In this document: one piece after another, positions 36,283 through 45,001 of the stretch
Numbering within the stretch: the stretch's first letter is position 1
Layout of the letters: each line of letters opens with the position of its first letter
NCBI RefSeq assembly: GCF_021390325.1
Contig: NZ_JAJUWU010000021.1
Coordinates: 27,700 to 91,699, forward strand
Reading direction: 5' to 3'
From: Jiella avicenniae
Lineage (GTDB): Bacteria; Pseudomonadota; Alphaproteobacteria; Rhizobiales; Rhizobiaceae
DNA: 64,000 nt
The notes under the pieces: model-generated
Database searches by the model: none
What the model was told of the DNA's origin: nothing
Seen by the model: the letters and a program-made list of their open reading frames with translations, nothing else
Program-made: the position numbers and the translations under genes

Positions 36283-37169
36283 CGGGCATCCTCCCAGGGT
36301 GCGCCGGCGAGCCGGTCGAGCGGAATCTTCAGATAGCGCGTGCCGTTGTCCTCGGGCTCCGGCAGCCGTCCGCCCCGCGTGTTCACCTGCAGCGCCGCAA
36401 GGATCAGCTTGGGCATCGAGAGCGTCTCGTCCCGGGCCTCGCGCAGCGCGACGAACTCCGCCTCCGTCTTGGCCCGGCTCAGATGGACGTTCGAGCGCTT
36501 CTGCTCGCCGACGGTCGACTCCCAGGCAGGCTCGCGGCCGCCCGGCTGATAGTCGTGGCCGGTGAAGACGCGGGTCTCCTCCGGCAAGGCGAGAATCTCC
36601 TGGATCGACTGCCAGAGCACCCGCGCACTGCCGCCTGGGAAGTCCGCGCGGGCAGTGCCGCCATCGGGCATGAACAGCGTGTCGTGGACGAAGGCGGCGT
36701 CGCCGACGACATAGGTGATCGAGGCGAGCGTATGGCCCGGCGAAAACAAGACCTTCGTGTCGATCTCGCCGATCTGGAAGACCTCGCCCTCGGCAAACAG
36801 CTTGTCCCATTGCGAGCCATCGGCCGGAAAGTCCGGCCAGTTGTAGATGTCCTTCCAGAGTGCCTGGACCCTGGTCACCTTCTCGCCGATCGCCGTCGGC
36901 GCGCCGGTCTTCGCCTTCAGATACTGGGCGGCGGAGAAGTGGTCGGCATGGGGATGGGTGTCGAGGATCCACTCGACGGTAAGTCTCTCCGTCTTGATAT
37001 AGGCGAGGATCTCGTCGGCCGAGAGCGTTGCCGTCGCACCCGATTTCGGGTCGAAGTCGAGCACCGGATCGACGATCGCGCAGCGCTTCGTCGCGGGGCA
37101 GGCGACGACATATTGGACGGAGAAGGTGCGAGGATCGTAGAAGCCCTTCACGATCGGGGACGCGGTCAT
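36279..37169 (-). CDS. blh: ETHE1-like persulfide dioxygenase / Blh (metallo-beta-lactamase fold)
   Basis: Iron-dependent persulfide dioxygenase of 296 residues. The metal motif DTHPHADHFSAAQYLKAKTG (HxHxDH), the FSPGHTLASITYVVGDAAFV segment and VFTGHDYQPGGREPAWEST are those of the Blh/ETHE1 branch, which oxidises glutathione persulfide to sulfite. The DUF442 domain often fused to Blh is encoded separately at 35166. It lies between the peroxiredoxin and bigR with ATGA overlaps on both sides. Confidence 0.92.
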   Translation of the reverse strand: MTASPIVKGFYDPRTFSVQYVVACPATKRCAIVDPVLDFDPKSGATATLSADEILAYIKTERLTVEWILDTHPHADHFSAAQYLKAKTGAPTAIGEKVTRVQALWKDIYNWPDFPADGSQWDKLFAEGEVFQIGEIDTKVLFSPGHTLASITYVVGDAAFVHDTLFMPDGGTARADFPGGSARVLWQSIQEILALPEETRVFTGHDYQPGGREPAWESTVGEQKRSNVHLSRAKTEAEFVALREARDETLSMPKLILAALQVNTRGGRLPEPEDNGTRYLKIPLDRLAGAPWEDAR

Positions 37170-37798
37170 TTCGAGGCCTCCAATTTCCGTGTCCGATAGA
37201 GCCAGTCGGAGACGCCGAGGCCGTCCTCGCGGGCCATGTCGGCGAAATCGATGATGTCGTCGCCCGGCTCCCAGCCCTCCGGCGTCGCGACGTCGTGGCC
37301 GTCTGACAACTGCAGCGCCCGCACGGTGCGCAGGACCTCGGCGACCGAGCGCCCGGTCGACATCGGGTAGAACGAGGACATTCGCACGATCCCGTGCGGG
37401 TCGACGATGAAGAGGCCGCGCACCGTCGCGCTCGTTCCGGCGGCCGCATCCAGCATGCCGTAGGCCCCGGCGATCGCCATGGACGGATCCTCGCAGACCG
37501 GGAACGGGATCTTCAGCGAAAAGCGCTCCTCGATCGCCCGCACCCAGGCGAGGTGGGCGAACAGGCTGTCGACCGACAGGCCGAGCAGCGCGCAGCCGAT
37601 CGCGTCGAACTCGTTCGCCTCCCTGGCGAAGGCGACGAATTCCGACGTGCAGACCGGTGTGAAGTCCGCCGGATGCGAAAAGAACACCAGCCAGCGGCCG
37701 CGATAGTCCGCCAACTTCACCTCGCCGCGCGTCGAGCGGCAGGAAAATGGCGGCGCTTCGTCGCCGATCCGCGGCTGAAACGGGGTGGAAGCGCTCAT
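37166..37798 (-). CDS. 1-Cys-type peroxiredoxin (Prx6/AhpC-TSA family)
   Basis: Thiol peroxidase of 210 residues. The peroxidatic site is HPADFTPVCTSEFVAFAREA (Cys about residue 50); the C-terminal extension with PEGWEPGDDIIDFADM is typical of Prx6-type proteins. It opens the operon prx-blh-bigR behind a TTGACA/ATATTT promoter. Co-transcription with a persulfide dioxygenase suggests it reduces hydroperoxides or hydropersulfides during sulfide stress. SD CGGAGA precedes ATG 37798. Confidence 0.9.
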   Translation of the reverse strand: MSASTPFQPRIGDEAPPFSCRSTRGEVKLADYRGRWLVFFSHPADFTPVCTSEFVAFAREANEFDAIGCALLGLSVDSLFAHLAWVRAIEERFSLKIPFPVCEDPSMAIAGAYGMLDAAAGTSATVRGLFIVDPHGIVRMSSFYPMSTGRSVAEVLRTVRALQLSDGHDVATPEGWEPGDDIIDFADMAREDGLGVSDWLYRTRKLEASK

Positions 37799-37823
37799 GC
37801 TGTCTCCGTCTGATTGATTTTCA

Positions 37824-37870
37824 AAATATGGATAGAGAAGAAGCTATGTCAATATACAAATTACTATATT
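37824..37870 (-). promoter_or_regulatory. Promoter and AT-rich operator of the prx-blh-bigR operon
   Basis: Minus-strand TTGACA (37852-37847) and ATATTT (37829-37824) are 17 bp apart. The inverted repeat AATATA...TATATT at 37851-37870 (8-bp spacer) abuts and overlaps the -35 box, as expected for an ArsR-family repressor. It stands out in this GC-rich window. BigR binding is inferred from position and composition. Confidence 0.65.
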
Positions 37871-38451
37871 AAGTTCGAGACGCCGACAGGCTGGCGGCTT
37901 TCTCGCCTTCGGCCGGGATGGCGCCAGGCATAACGATATCGTTTTATAAATAATGATGCGGTGTCGAGCCTTCGTCGCGGCCCGTGCGAGCGCGCCGGTC
38001 CGCCGCGCCCGAATGCCTTTGACGACGCTCCGACCCGCCCGAACTGCCGCCGCTTCGACGGCGATCGATGCCAGTAACAGGAAACCGACAACGTCCCTCA
38101 GGATCGACGATACCGCCGCCGACTTCGAGATCCAGACGACGCAGGGCCCGATCCGCCGCCTCGAATTCCTTGCCGAACCGGCGATGTGATCTGCCCATAG
38201 AAGCTCCTCTTTCTCTCGGAAGAGCTCTCCACTTTCGCAAAGCAAGTCCAGCCGCCGACGGCGTCGCAGTCATCGCGTCCGCCGATCGGTTCCAATAGCC
38301 AACTCCGACCGTAGCTCTATCGAAGTCGCGGCTAGGAAACTCGTTCTTGGCCAACCCTGACGAAGGCTGTCGATCGCATGCTCCTAACCTATCATTCGCT
38401 CTCTCGCGACCAGCAAGCCGTTGCTCGTGTTGGCGGTTGTGAAAGGCAGCC
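37871..38451. other. Non-coding stretch between the sulfur operon and the molybdenum hydroxylase operon
   Basis: About 580 bp without a convincing intact gene on either strand. It includes an AT-rich patch (37935-37956) and a short stretch resembling a peroxiredoxin N-terminus at 38094-38163, described separately. Several open frames cross it on both strands, but none shows recognisable domains. The 38300-38451 part presumably holds the promoter of the cytochrome gene; I could not pick a convincing one. Confidence 0.5.
38094..38163 (+). pseudogene. Possible peroxiredoxin N-terminal remnant
   Basis: The plus-strand reading SLRIDDTAADFEIQTTQGPI matches the start of 1-Cys peroxiredoxins (pattern SLRINDxAPDFxAxTTQGxI). 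Neither a start codon with a ribosome site nor the catalytic Cys region follows, and the frame stops at 38189. It may be debris of a second peroxiredoxin gene close to the intact one. The match covers only some 23 residues. Confidence 0.4.
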
Positions 38452-39741
38452 ATGAAGATTCTGATCTCGGCGCTCGTCGTCATCGTGGTTCTGGCCGGTG
38501 CAGCACTTGCCTATGCCCTGGGCCCGAGCGCCATAGCCACCGTCGAGCGTCCAATGCCCGAGAGCTTTTCGGGAGCCGAAGTGAAGCGCGGGGCGGAACT
38601 GGCCCGTCTCGGTTACTGCAACACCTGCCACACGGTGAGGGGCGGCGATCCCTATGCCGGCGGTTACGCGATCGAAACGAGTTTCGGGACGATCTACTCG
38701 ACCAACATCACGCCGGACGAGGAAACCGGCATCGGCCGATGGTCGCAGGAGGCGTTCAGCCGCTCTCTGCGCGAAGGGCTCGATCGGGAAGGCCATCATC
38801 TCTATCCAGCCTTCCCCTATACCCATTTTACCAAGCTCACCGATCAGGATGCCCGCGCGCTCTACGCCTTCTTCATGACCCGGACGCCGATCCGCCGGTC
38901 TCCCCGAGAGAACGACCTGCCGTTTCCCTTGAACTGGCGGCCGGTGCTCGCCGGCTGGAAGCTTTTCTTCTTCGACTCCGGCCGCTTCGAGCCGGACGGC
39001 AACGCGAGCGATACGGTCAACCACGGCGCCTATCTCGTCGAAGGCCTCAGCCATTGCGGAGCTTGCCACACGCCACGCAATTTTCTGCAGGCGGAAAAGC
39101 GTGACGACTTCCTGCGTGGCGGCGAGGCGGAGGGCTGGACGGCGCCGGCGATCGCCGGAGACCTGCCGACGCCGAAGGGCTGGACCGAAGCCGGTCTCAA
39201 ATCCTACCTCACCGGCAGCTTCACGGCCGACCACGGCGTCGCCGCCGGGCCGATGCAGCCGGTCGCGGAGAATCTCGCGGCCGTGCCGGCAGCCGACGTC
39301 GAGGCCATTGCCGCTTATGTTCTTCCGAAGATGCGGAGCGGCGCCGGCAAGCTGGCACCGGCCGCCGCAACGTCCGAACAAGGCGGCAACGGAAACGACG
39401 AAGGGCGCGTTCTCTACGCCGGCCTCTGCGCCTCCTGCCACGAGGCGTCGTCTCCGGCGCGCCGGGCGCATGGGATGAACCTCGCCGACAGCAGCGCCCT
39501 CAACGAGGCGACGAGCCGCAACTTCGTCAATTTCGTGCTGGCCGGCGTCCAGCCGCCGGAAGGGCGGGCCGGTTCCTTCATGCCGGCGCTCGCCGGGTCC
39601 TTGACCGACGAGCAACTCACCGTGCTCGCGGCCTATCTTCGCCACGCCAAGGCTGGTCTTCGACCATGGGACGATCTCGGCAAGACGATTTCGAACGTTC
39701 GTGAGACCATGCGTCGCGCCGATGCCGAGCCGCAACGCTGA
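38452..39741 (+). CDS. Triheme c-type cytochrome subunit of a periplasmic dehydrogenase
   Basis: Membrane-anchored cytochrome of 429 residues with an N-terminal hydrophobic anchor (ILISALVVIVVLAGAALAYA). Three heme sites are seen: CNTCH (about residue 56), CGACH (about 202) and CASCH (about 326), with distal methionines in later segments such as FMPALAGSL. This is the AdhB/aldehyde dehydrogenase cytochrome type. It is followed by [2Fe-2S] and molybdopterin subunit genes and passes their electrons to the respiratory chain. SD AAAGG precedes ATG 38452. Confidence 0.93.
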   Translation: MKILISALVVIVVLAGAALAYALGPSAIATVERPMPESFSGAEVKRGAELARLGYCNTCHTVRGGDPYAGGYAIETSFGTIYSTNITPDEETGIGRWSQEAFSRSLREGLDREGHHLYPAFPYTHFTKLTDQDARALYAFFMTRTPIRRSPRENDLPFPLNWRPVLAGWKLFFFDSGRFEPDGNASDTVNHGAYLVEGLSHCGACHTPRNFLQAEKRDDFLRGGEAEGWTAPAIAGDLPTPKGWTEAGLKSYLTGSFTADHGVAAGPMQPVAENLAAVPAADVEAIAAYVLPKMRSGAGKLAPAAATSEQGGNGNDEGRVLYAGLCASCHEASSPARRAHGMNLADSSALNEATSRNFVNFVLAGVQPPEGRAGSFMPALAGSLTDEQLTVLAAYLRHAKAGLRPWDDLGKTISNVRETMRRADAEPQR

Positions 39742-39765
39742 GCCCGCAGGAAGGATGTCAGCGAC

Positions 39766-40260
39766 ATGACCCGATTCACCGTGAACGATCGGCCGTTTTC
39801 CACCGAAACGGACGTGGAAACGCCGCTGCTTTACGTGCTGCGCAACGAGTTGGAACTGAACGGCGCCAAATTCGGCTGCGGCCTCGGCCAATGCGGCGCC
39901 TGCACCGTTCTTCTCGACGGCGAGGCGGTGTTTTCCTGCCTGATCCCGCTGGCGGCGCTCGAAGGGCGCAACGTCACGACGCTGGAAGGCCTTGGCACGA
40001 TCGACGATCCGGGCCCCGTTCAGGCCGCCTTCATCGAGGAGCAGGCGGCCCAGTGCGGCTACTGCATCCCCGGCATGATCATGCGCACGCAAGGCATGCT
40101 CAACCGGAACCCCGCGCCGAGCGAACGGGAAATCCGCGAGCATCTCAATCCCAATCTCTGCCGCTGCGGGACCCATATGCGCATCCTGCGCGCCGCCCGG
40201 CGGGCCGCCGGCAAGCCGGCTGGCGATCAGGCGGCGCTTGCCGAAAGGAGCGCGACATGA
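39766..40260 (+). CDS. [2Fe-2S] subunit of a molybdenum hydroxylase (IorA/aldehyde dehydrogenase type)
   Basis: Iron-sulfur subunit of 164 residues. The plant-type cluster motif CGLGQCGACTVLLDGEAVFSC and the second cluster motif CGYCIPGMI with CRCGTHMRI are complete, as in isoquinoline 1-oxidoreductase alpha and related aldehyde oxidoreductases. It lacks a signal peptide and is probably carried across the membrane with the Tat-targeted large subunit. It overlaps the large-subunit gene by four bases. Confidence 0.94.
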   Translation: MTRFTVNDRPFSTETDVETPLLYVLRNELELNGAKFGCGLGQCGACTVLLDGEAVFSCLIPLAALEGRNVTTLEGLGTIDDPGPVQAAFIEEQAAQCGYCIPGMIMRTQGMLNRNPAPSEREIREHLNPNLCRCGTHMRILRAARRAAGKPAGDQAALAERSAT

Positions 40261-42494
40261 ACGCCTTGTCCGGCCCCGCGCTGTCGCGGCGCTCGCTGCT
40301 CGGAGGCGGCGGCGCGTTGATCCTGTCGTTTTCGCTCGCGCCACGCTCGGCGCTCTCCCAGAGCGAGGAGGCGCAAGTTTCGGGAACCGGTCCGCTGCCC
40401 GGCAGCCTCAGCGACTTTCCCTATCTCGATTCCTGGATCCGGATCGACGAGGACGACTCGATCACCGTCTTCACCGGCAAGGCGGAACTCGGGCAGGGCA
40501 TCAGGACCGCGCTGATCCAGGTGGCGGCGGAACAGCTCGACGTCGATTTTAGCCGCGTCGTGCTCGAGACGGCCGATACCGGCCAGACCCCGAACGAAGG
40601 CTACACGGCAGCGAGCCACTCCATGTCCGAAAGCGGTACCGCGATCCTCAACGCCGCCGCGCAGGTTCGCGCACTCCTTATCGCCCGCGCAGCCGATCAG
40701 CTCGGGCTTTCGGCCGACCAGTTGACGGTCGACGACGGCGTGATCACGGGCGGCGGGCGGTCTCTCAGCTACGGCAAACTGGTCGGGCCGGACGTCCTGC
40801 ACGTCCAGGCGCAACCGCAATCCCCGATCAAGGATCCGAGCACGAACAGGATCATCGGCAAGGCGGTCCGTCGGATCGACATTCCCGCGAAGCTGACCGG
40901 CGCGGTCGCCTATGTGCAGGATCTGCGGCTGCCGGGCATGGTCCACGCCCGCGTCGTGCGCCCGCCGGTCTATGGCGCGCGGCTGACCGGCATCGACACC
41001 TCCGAGGTCGAGACGATGCCGGGCGTCGTCCAGGTGATCCGCGACGGCAACTATCTCGCCGTCGTCGCCAGAGGCGAATTCCAGGCCATCCAGGCGATGC
41101 GCGCGCTCGCCGCGGCCGCCGAATGGGGCGGCGGCATCGCGCTGCCGGAGAAGACCGAGATCTACGACGTCCTGAAGCGGCTACCCTCGCAGGAGAGCGT
41201 CATCCAGGAGAAGGGCAGCGGAGGCGGCCAGGGCACGCGGATCGAGGCGGCCTATCACCGGCCCTATCAGCTGCACGGCTCGATCGGTCCGTCCTGTGCC
41301 GTCGGCCATGTCGATGGCGATCGGCTCACGGTCTGGAGCCACACCCAGGGCGTCTATCCCGACCGGGACGCGATCGCGGAAATGGTCCGCATGCCGCCTG
41401 AAAACGTCCGCGTCATCCATATGGAGGGTGCCGGCTGCTATGGCCACAACGGCGCCGACGACGCGGCGGCGGACGCCGCGCTGATCGCCACCAAGGTGCC
41501 GGGCACACCGGTGCGGGTGCAATGGATGCGCGAAGACGAACACCGCTTCGAGCCCTACGGCTCGGCCATGGTGGTCGAAGCGAGCGCCGCGCTGGGCGAG
41601 AGCGGCACGATCACCGACTGGGTCTACGACGTTTGGTCGACGCCGCATTCGACCCGTCCCGGCTCGGCCGGCAATCTGCTCGCCGCGAACCTGATCGCTG
41701 ATCCGTTCCAGGCGGACGAGCCGATCTCCATTCCGCAGCCGGCGGGCGGCGGCGACCGCAACGCAGTGCCGGGCTACGACTTCCCAAACTCCCGCGTGAC
41801 CAAGCACTTCATCAGGTCGATGCCGCTGCGCGTCTCCGCAATGCGCTCGCTCGGCGCCTATATGAACGTCTTCGCGCTGGAAAGCTTCATGGACGAACTG
41901 GCGCTGAAGGCCGGCGCCGACCCGGTCGAATTCCGGCTGAAACATCTGAGCGATCCGCGCGCGCGAGACGTGGTGACGACGGTCGCCGACCGCTTCGGCT
42001 GGTCGGACTGGAAACGCAAGGGGCCGGGACATGGTCGCGGCTTCGCCTATGCCCGCTACAAGAACCTTGCGGTCTACTGCGCCGTCGCCCTGGAAATCGA
42101 GGTCGAGCGCGAGGCCGGGCTCGTCCGCATTCTCAGGGCCGTCGCCGCCACAGACAGCGGCCAGGCGGTCAATCCGGACGGCATCCGCAATCAGACGGAA
42201 GGCGGTATCGTTCAGTCGGCGAGTTGGACGCTCTACGAGGAGGTCGACTACTCGACCGACGAGATCTTGAGCCGCGACTGGGCGAGCTATCCGATCATGC
42301 GCTTTCCCGCTGTCCCAGGCGCGGTCGAGGTGCATGTGATCGACCGGCCCGGCGAGCCGTTTCTCGGCACCGGCGAAGGCTCTCAGGGACCGACGGCAGC
42401 CGCAATCGCCAACGCCTTCGCCGACGCCACCGGCAGGCGCATCCGCGATTTGCCGCTGTCGCCTGAGAAGATCCGCCGCACGCTGGAAGCCTGA
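40257..42494 (+). CDS. Molybdopterin-binding subunit of an IorB-type aldehyde/N-heterocycle dehydrogenase
   Basis: Large catalytic subunit of 745 residues of the xanthine oxidase family. A Tat signal (SRRSLLGGGGALILSFSLAP) directs it to the periplasm. The body shows FTGKAELGQGIRTALIQVAA, the MoCo-binding LHGSIGPSCAVGHV and MRSLGAYMNVFALESFMDEL segments and, near the C-terminus, FLGTGEGSQGPTAAAIANAF with the presumed catalytic Glu. Together with the triheme cytochrome and Fe-S subunit it forms a membrane-bound dehydrogenase for aldehydes or N-heterocycles. The true substrate is unknown. Confidence 0.93.
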   Translation: MNALSGPALSRRSLLGGGGALILSFSLAPRSALSQSEEAQVSGTGPLPGSLSDFPYLDSWIRIDEDDSITVFTGKAELGQGIRTALIQVAAEQLDVDFSRVVLETADTGQTPNEGYTAASHSMSESGTAILNAAAQVRALLIARAADQLGLSADQLTVDDGVITGGGRSLSYGKLVGPDVLHVQAQPQSPIKDPSTNRIIGKAVRRIDIPAKLTGAVAYVQDLRLPGMVHARVVRPPVYGARLTGIDTSEVETMPGVVQVIRDGNYLAVVARGEFQAIQAMRALAAAAEWGGGIALPEKTEIYDVLKRLPSQESVIQEKGSGGGQGTRIEAAYHRPYQLHGSIGPSCAVGHVDGDRLTVWSHTQGVYPDRDAIAEMVRMPPENVRVIHMEGAGCYGHNGADDAAADAALIATKVPGTPVRVQWMREDEHRFEPYGSAMVVEASAALGESGTITDWVYDVWSTPHSTRPGSAGNLLAANLIADPFQADEPISIPQPAGGGDRNAVPGYDFPNSRVTKHFIRSMPLRVSAMRSLGAYMNVFALESFMDELALKAGADPVEFRLKHLSDPRARDVVTTVADRFGWSDWKRKGPGHGRGFAYARYKNLAVYCAVALEIEVEREAGLVRILRAVAATDSGQAVNPDGIRNQTEGGIVQSASWTLYEEVDYSTDEILSRDWASYPIMRFPAVPGAVEVHVIDRPGEPFLGTGEGSQGPTAAAIANAFADATGRRIRDLPLSPEKIRRTLEA

Positions 42495-42508
42495 ATGGTC
42501 GCAACGAT

Positions 42509-42675
42509 CACGGAATCGAACTCGATCTCCAAATGATCGGGCAGCGAGGAGGCGACCGTGATGATCTCACGGTTGGCAGGAGCTTCACGACGCGCCGTCG
42601 CCATGAGCGATCGACGATCGCGCAGGAGCGATAATTCTCACCAAACGCGAAGTCGTCAATGCGGACGATCTTCAA
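42509..42675 (-). pseudogene. ISL3-type transposase remnant
   Basis: Minus-strand fragments in two frames resemble the DDE-domain start of ISL3 transposases: KIVRIDDFAFGENYRSCAIV then RRRVVKLLP (pattern GVDDFAFRKG.YGTI.VDLERRRVVDLLP), continued after a frameshift near 42573 by TVASSLPDHLEIEF. No complete gene is present. It lies next to the IS3 remnant, forming a small zone of insertion-sequence decay. Confidence 0.5.
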
Positions 42676-42792
42676 ACTATGACATGATCTTCCCGGCGCC
42701 ACCGAGACGCCCGGCCGCAAGGGCTCGGCAAAAGCCGGATATGAACAACCTACTTTCCCGGAGACCTCAATTCCTGAGAGAATGGGGTCATC

Positions 42793-43110
42793 ATGACGAA
42801 ACCGACATCGAAGAGATATTCGCCGGAGGTCCGGGAACGAGCGGTCCGAATGGTTCGGGAGCATCAGGGCGACTACGCCTCGCAGTGGGAGGCAATCGCC
42901 TTCGTCGCGGCGAAGATCGGTTGCTCCGGCGAGACGCTACGCAAATGGGTGCGCCAAGCCGAGCGGGATCAGGGCGTGCGCGCCGGGCAGACGAGCGAGG
43001 AGCGCGACCGGATCAGGGCGCTCGAACGCGAGAACCGCAAACTCCGCCAAGCCAACGAGATCCTGCGCAAGGCGTCGGCGTATTTTGCCCAGGCGGAGCG
43101 AGCCAAGTGA
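42793..43110 (+). CDS. IS3-family transposase OrfA
   Basis: DNA-binding subunit of 105 residues. The helix-turn-helix [20 protein letters not shown] with [20 protein letters not shown] is followed by the leucine-zipper region [20 protein letters not shown]. Length is normal. Without OrfB it cannot transpose but could still bind related ends. Confidence 0.9.
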   Translation: MTKPTSKRYSPEVRERAVRMVREHQGDYASQWEAIAFVAAKIGCSGETLRKWVRQAERDQGVRAGQTSEERDRIRALERENRKLRQANEILRKASAYFAQAERAK

Positions 43111-43132
43111 GATAGGGGCGCCGGTTCAAGCC

Positions 43133-43486
43133 ATGACGGGGTTCATCGACGACCATCGCGATACCTACGGGGTCGAGCCGATCTGCCGGGTTCTGCCGAT
43201 CGCCCCGTCGACCTATCACGAGCATGCCGCCCGCCGACGCGATCCCTCTCGCGGATCCCCCCGGGAACAACGTGATGCTACCTCTGCAAGGAGATCCGCC
43301 GCGTCTTCGAGGCGAACTTCGGTGTCTATGGGTGCGGAAGGTCTGGCGCCAGATGCGGCGCGAGGGCATCGAGGTCGCCCGCTGCACCGTCGCCCCGTCG
43401 CCCGGCTGATGAGGACCATGGGGCTGAAGGGCGTCGTGGAAGCCGCCTACTACGCCGAGCTTGAGGCCGTGCCGATCGCCGCGTAG
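43133..43486 (+). pseudogene. IS3-family transposase OrfB, frameshifted and internally deleted
   Basis: The start MTGFIDDHRDTYGVEPICRV and IAPSTYHEHAARR match IS3 OrfB. The following coding sense continues only by changing frame (EIRRVFEANFGVYG, then VRKVWRQMRREGIEVARCTV, then RLMRTMGLKGVV), and a short C-terminal piece YYAELEAVPIAA follows directly. The central rve/DDE domain is absent. Confidence 0.8.
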
Positions 43487-43565
43487 GACTCAAACAAACC
43501 GGTCTCCGGGAAAGTCGGGGCGGTTCACTTGATAAACTGGTGCGTGCCGTTTGCGTTCCGGTGAA

Positions 43566-43640
43566 TGGTGGGCGCGACAGGGATCGAACCTGTGACCCCT
43601 TCGGTGTGAACGAAGTGCTCTCCCGCTGAGCTACGCGCCC
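43566..43640 (-). tRNA. tRNA-Val (anticodon CAC)
   Basis: On the minus strand acceptor GGGCGCG pairs with CGCGCCC, the D arm contains AGCTCAGCGGGAGAGC, the anticodon stem CTTCG/CGAAG encloses TTCACAC (anticodon CAC) and the T arm reads CACAG GTTCGAT CCTGT. CCA is encoded. It decodes GUG. The IS3 remnant ends 38 bp from its 3' end. Confidence 0.96.
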
Positions 43641-43859
43641 TTAAGGCCGACGGCCGCTCCCATCGGCGCGTCATCGACCTTGCATGTCATCGGCGCAATT
43701 TCGGCTGACAATAGCCTCACACGGTCGAAATTGCGTCCGGCGCCCGGTTGCGCCGCGGACCAGCCTATAGGGGGTGAGGCCGGCCGGCGTCAATATGCCA
43801 TCGACGATGGAGAGACGGCTCGGCCCGTTCTCCGCCAGCCGCTCCTTGCCAGCGGGTTT

Positions 43860-44555
43860 TCAGCCGGCGCCGAGGGTCGCGAGGAGCCTTCGCACGAGGT
43901 CCGGCGTCAGGTCGCGATAGTCGGAGATCTCACAGGCGGCTTTCGCCCGGGCCCGGGCGTCGGGCGCATAGCCGAAATCGACGAGGATCGAGGCAATCCC
44001 CGCCGCATGAGCCGCATCGATGTCGGCCGCCGAATCGCCGATCATCACCGCTTGTCCCGGAGCGCCCTTCGCCCGTGCGACGGTCTCCTCGATGTGTCCC
44101 GGATGCGGTTTGCGGTTCCTGACCGTATCGGCGCCGCAGACGGCCGAAAAGCGTGACGAAAGGCCGAGCGTATCGAGCAGGAGGCGCGCCAGGCCCTCGC
44201 GCTTGTTGGTGCAGACGGCGAGGGCGAAGCCGGCGGCCGCCAGCTCGTCCATGGCCGCGACGACATGCGGATAGGGACGGGACGCGTCGGCGATGTGCGC
44301 CTCGTAATGGCCGAGGAAGCGCTCGAGGGCGGCGAGCATGTCGGGCTCCGCCAAGGTCAGGCCGCGGCGCTCGTAGGCCGCCGTCAGCATGGCCCGCGCG
44401 CCGTGGCCGGCATGGGGGCGCACCACGTCGAGAGCGTCCGCCTCGTGGCCGTCGAAGCCGAGGCAATGGTTGAGCGCGGCGGCGAGATCCGGCGCCGTGT
44501 CGATCAGCGTGCCGTCGAGGTCGAAGACGACGAGGGGGGCTCGGCTCGATTGCAT
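43860..44555 (-). CDS. gph: Phosphoglycolate phosphatase (HAD superfamily)
   Basis: HAD hydrolase of 231 residues. Motif I VVFDLDGTLIDTAPDLAAAL, motif II VCTNK, motif III RKPHPGH and motif IV MIGDSAADIDAAHAAG are complete, and the Gph-like cap (LNHCLGFDGHEA to YEAHIADASRPYPHVVAAMD) is present. It dephosphorylates 2-phosphoglycolate arising from DNA repair or oxygenase activity; other small phosphoesters are possible. Confidence 0.9.
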   Translation of the reverse strand: MQSSRAPLVVFDLDGTLIDTAPDLAAALNHCLGFDGHEADALDVVRPHAGHGARAMLTAAYERRGLTLAEPDMLAALERFLGHYEAHIADASRPYPHVVAAMDELAAAGFALAVCTNKREGLARLLLDTLGLSSRFSAVCGADTVRNRKPHPGHIEETVARAKGAPGQAVMIGDSAADIDAAHAAGIASILVDFGYAPDARARAKAACEISDYRDLTPDLVRRLLATLGAG

Positions 44556-44688
44556 CCGGTTGTGCTCCGCACTTGGGGGACGCCGAAACGGGCGCCGGCC
44601 GCGACGCCGTGCCTCCAGCCGGAAGGCCCGTTCGCCGAGGCGTCCGCCCGTCGAACCCGTCGGTTTCGCAGGATGCTTAAATCCCGAC

Positions 44689-44725
44689 TTGCTGCGTCAC
44701 GCAAGTGATGGTACAAAACAAGAAC
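44689..44725 (+). promoter_or_regulatory. Promoter with LexA-like site upstream of the lysis cassette
   Basis: TTGCTG (44689-44694) and TACAAA (44712-44717) are 17 bp apart. Overlapping the -10 box, GTAC-N7-GAAC at 44711-44725 differs by one base from the alphaproteobacterial SOS box GAAC-N7-GAAC, and the spacer AAAACAA resembles that of rhizobial recA boxes. Transcription to the right would be DNA-damage inducible. This is inferred from motif and position. Confidence 0.45.
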
Positions 44726-44787
44726 ATGCGAGATGCCGTCGCGTTTGACGACGACGGAGACCGCTCGTTTCGAGTGTCTCGGCGCCA

Positions 44788-44991
44788 ATGCCGTGGAGCC
44801 ATACTCCACGGGAGGGTTTCGGACGTCGCCTGTTGGGCGCGCTCGGCGGAATCATCCCGGCCAGGCTCTCTGCCGAAGCACGCCCCGCCAGATGTTTCCA
44901 CGCCTTTCTTTCAGCCGCCCGAGCCGTTTCCGACGGCGGCAATCCCAATCCCGACACGGCGGGCAAGGACGCCGACCGGTCCACCCGATGA
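44788..44991 (+). CDS. Possible small protein upstream of the terminator
   Basis: A 67-residue frame, MPWSHTPREGFGRRLLGALG onward, ends 10 bp before the terminator stem at 45002. Codon use is only moderately like its neighbours and the ribosome site is weak. I do not recognise it. It is the best coding candidate in the 518-bp stretch between gph and the endolysin gene; the same RNA might instead be non-coding. Confidence 0.3.
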   Translation: MPWSHTPREGFGRRLLGALGGIIPARLSAEARPARCFHAFLSAARAVSDGGNPNPDTAGKDADRSTR

Positions 44992-45001
44992 TCGCATCCC
45001 C

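Larger units (their letters stand above)
42742..43527 (+). mobile_element. Internally deleted IS3-family insertion sequence
   Basis: The ends carry matching terminal inverted repeats: TGAAC...ACTTTCCCGGAGACC at 42742 and its complement (GGTCTCCGGGAAAGT...GTTCA) ending at 43527. orfA is intact, but orfB is shifted and lacks the DDE core, so the element is about 0.8 kb rather than the usual 1.2-1.3 kb. No flanking 3-bp duplication is obvious (ATA versus CTT). It cannot move on its own. Confidence 0.8.

Noticed and set aside
37844..38245. Minus-strand 133-codon frame in the gap before the cytochrome operon.
   Set aside because: No ribosome site, no recognisable domain, and overlapping frames on both strands are equally open.
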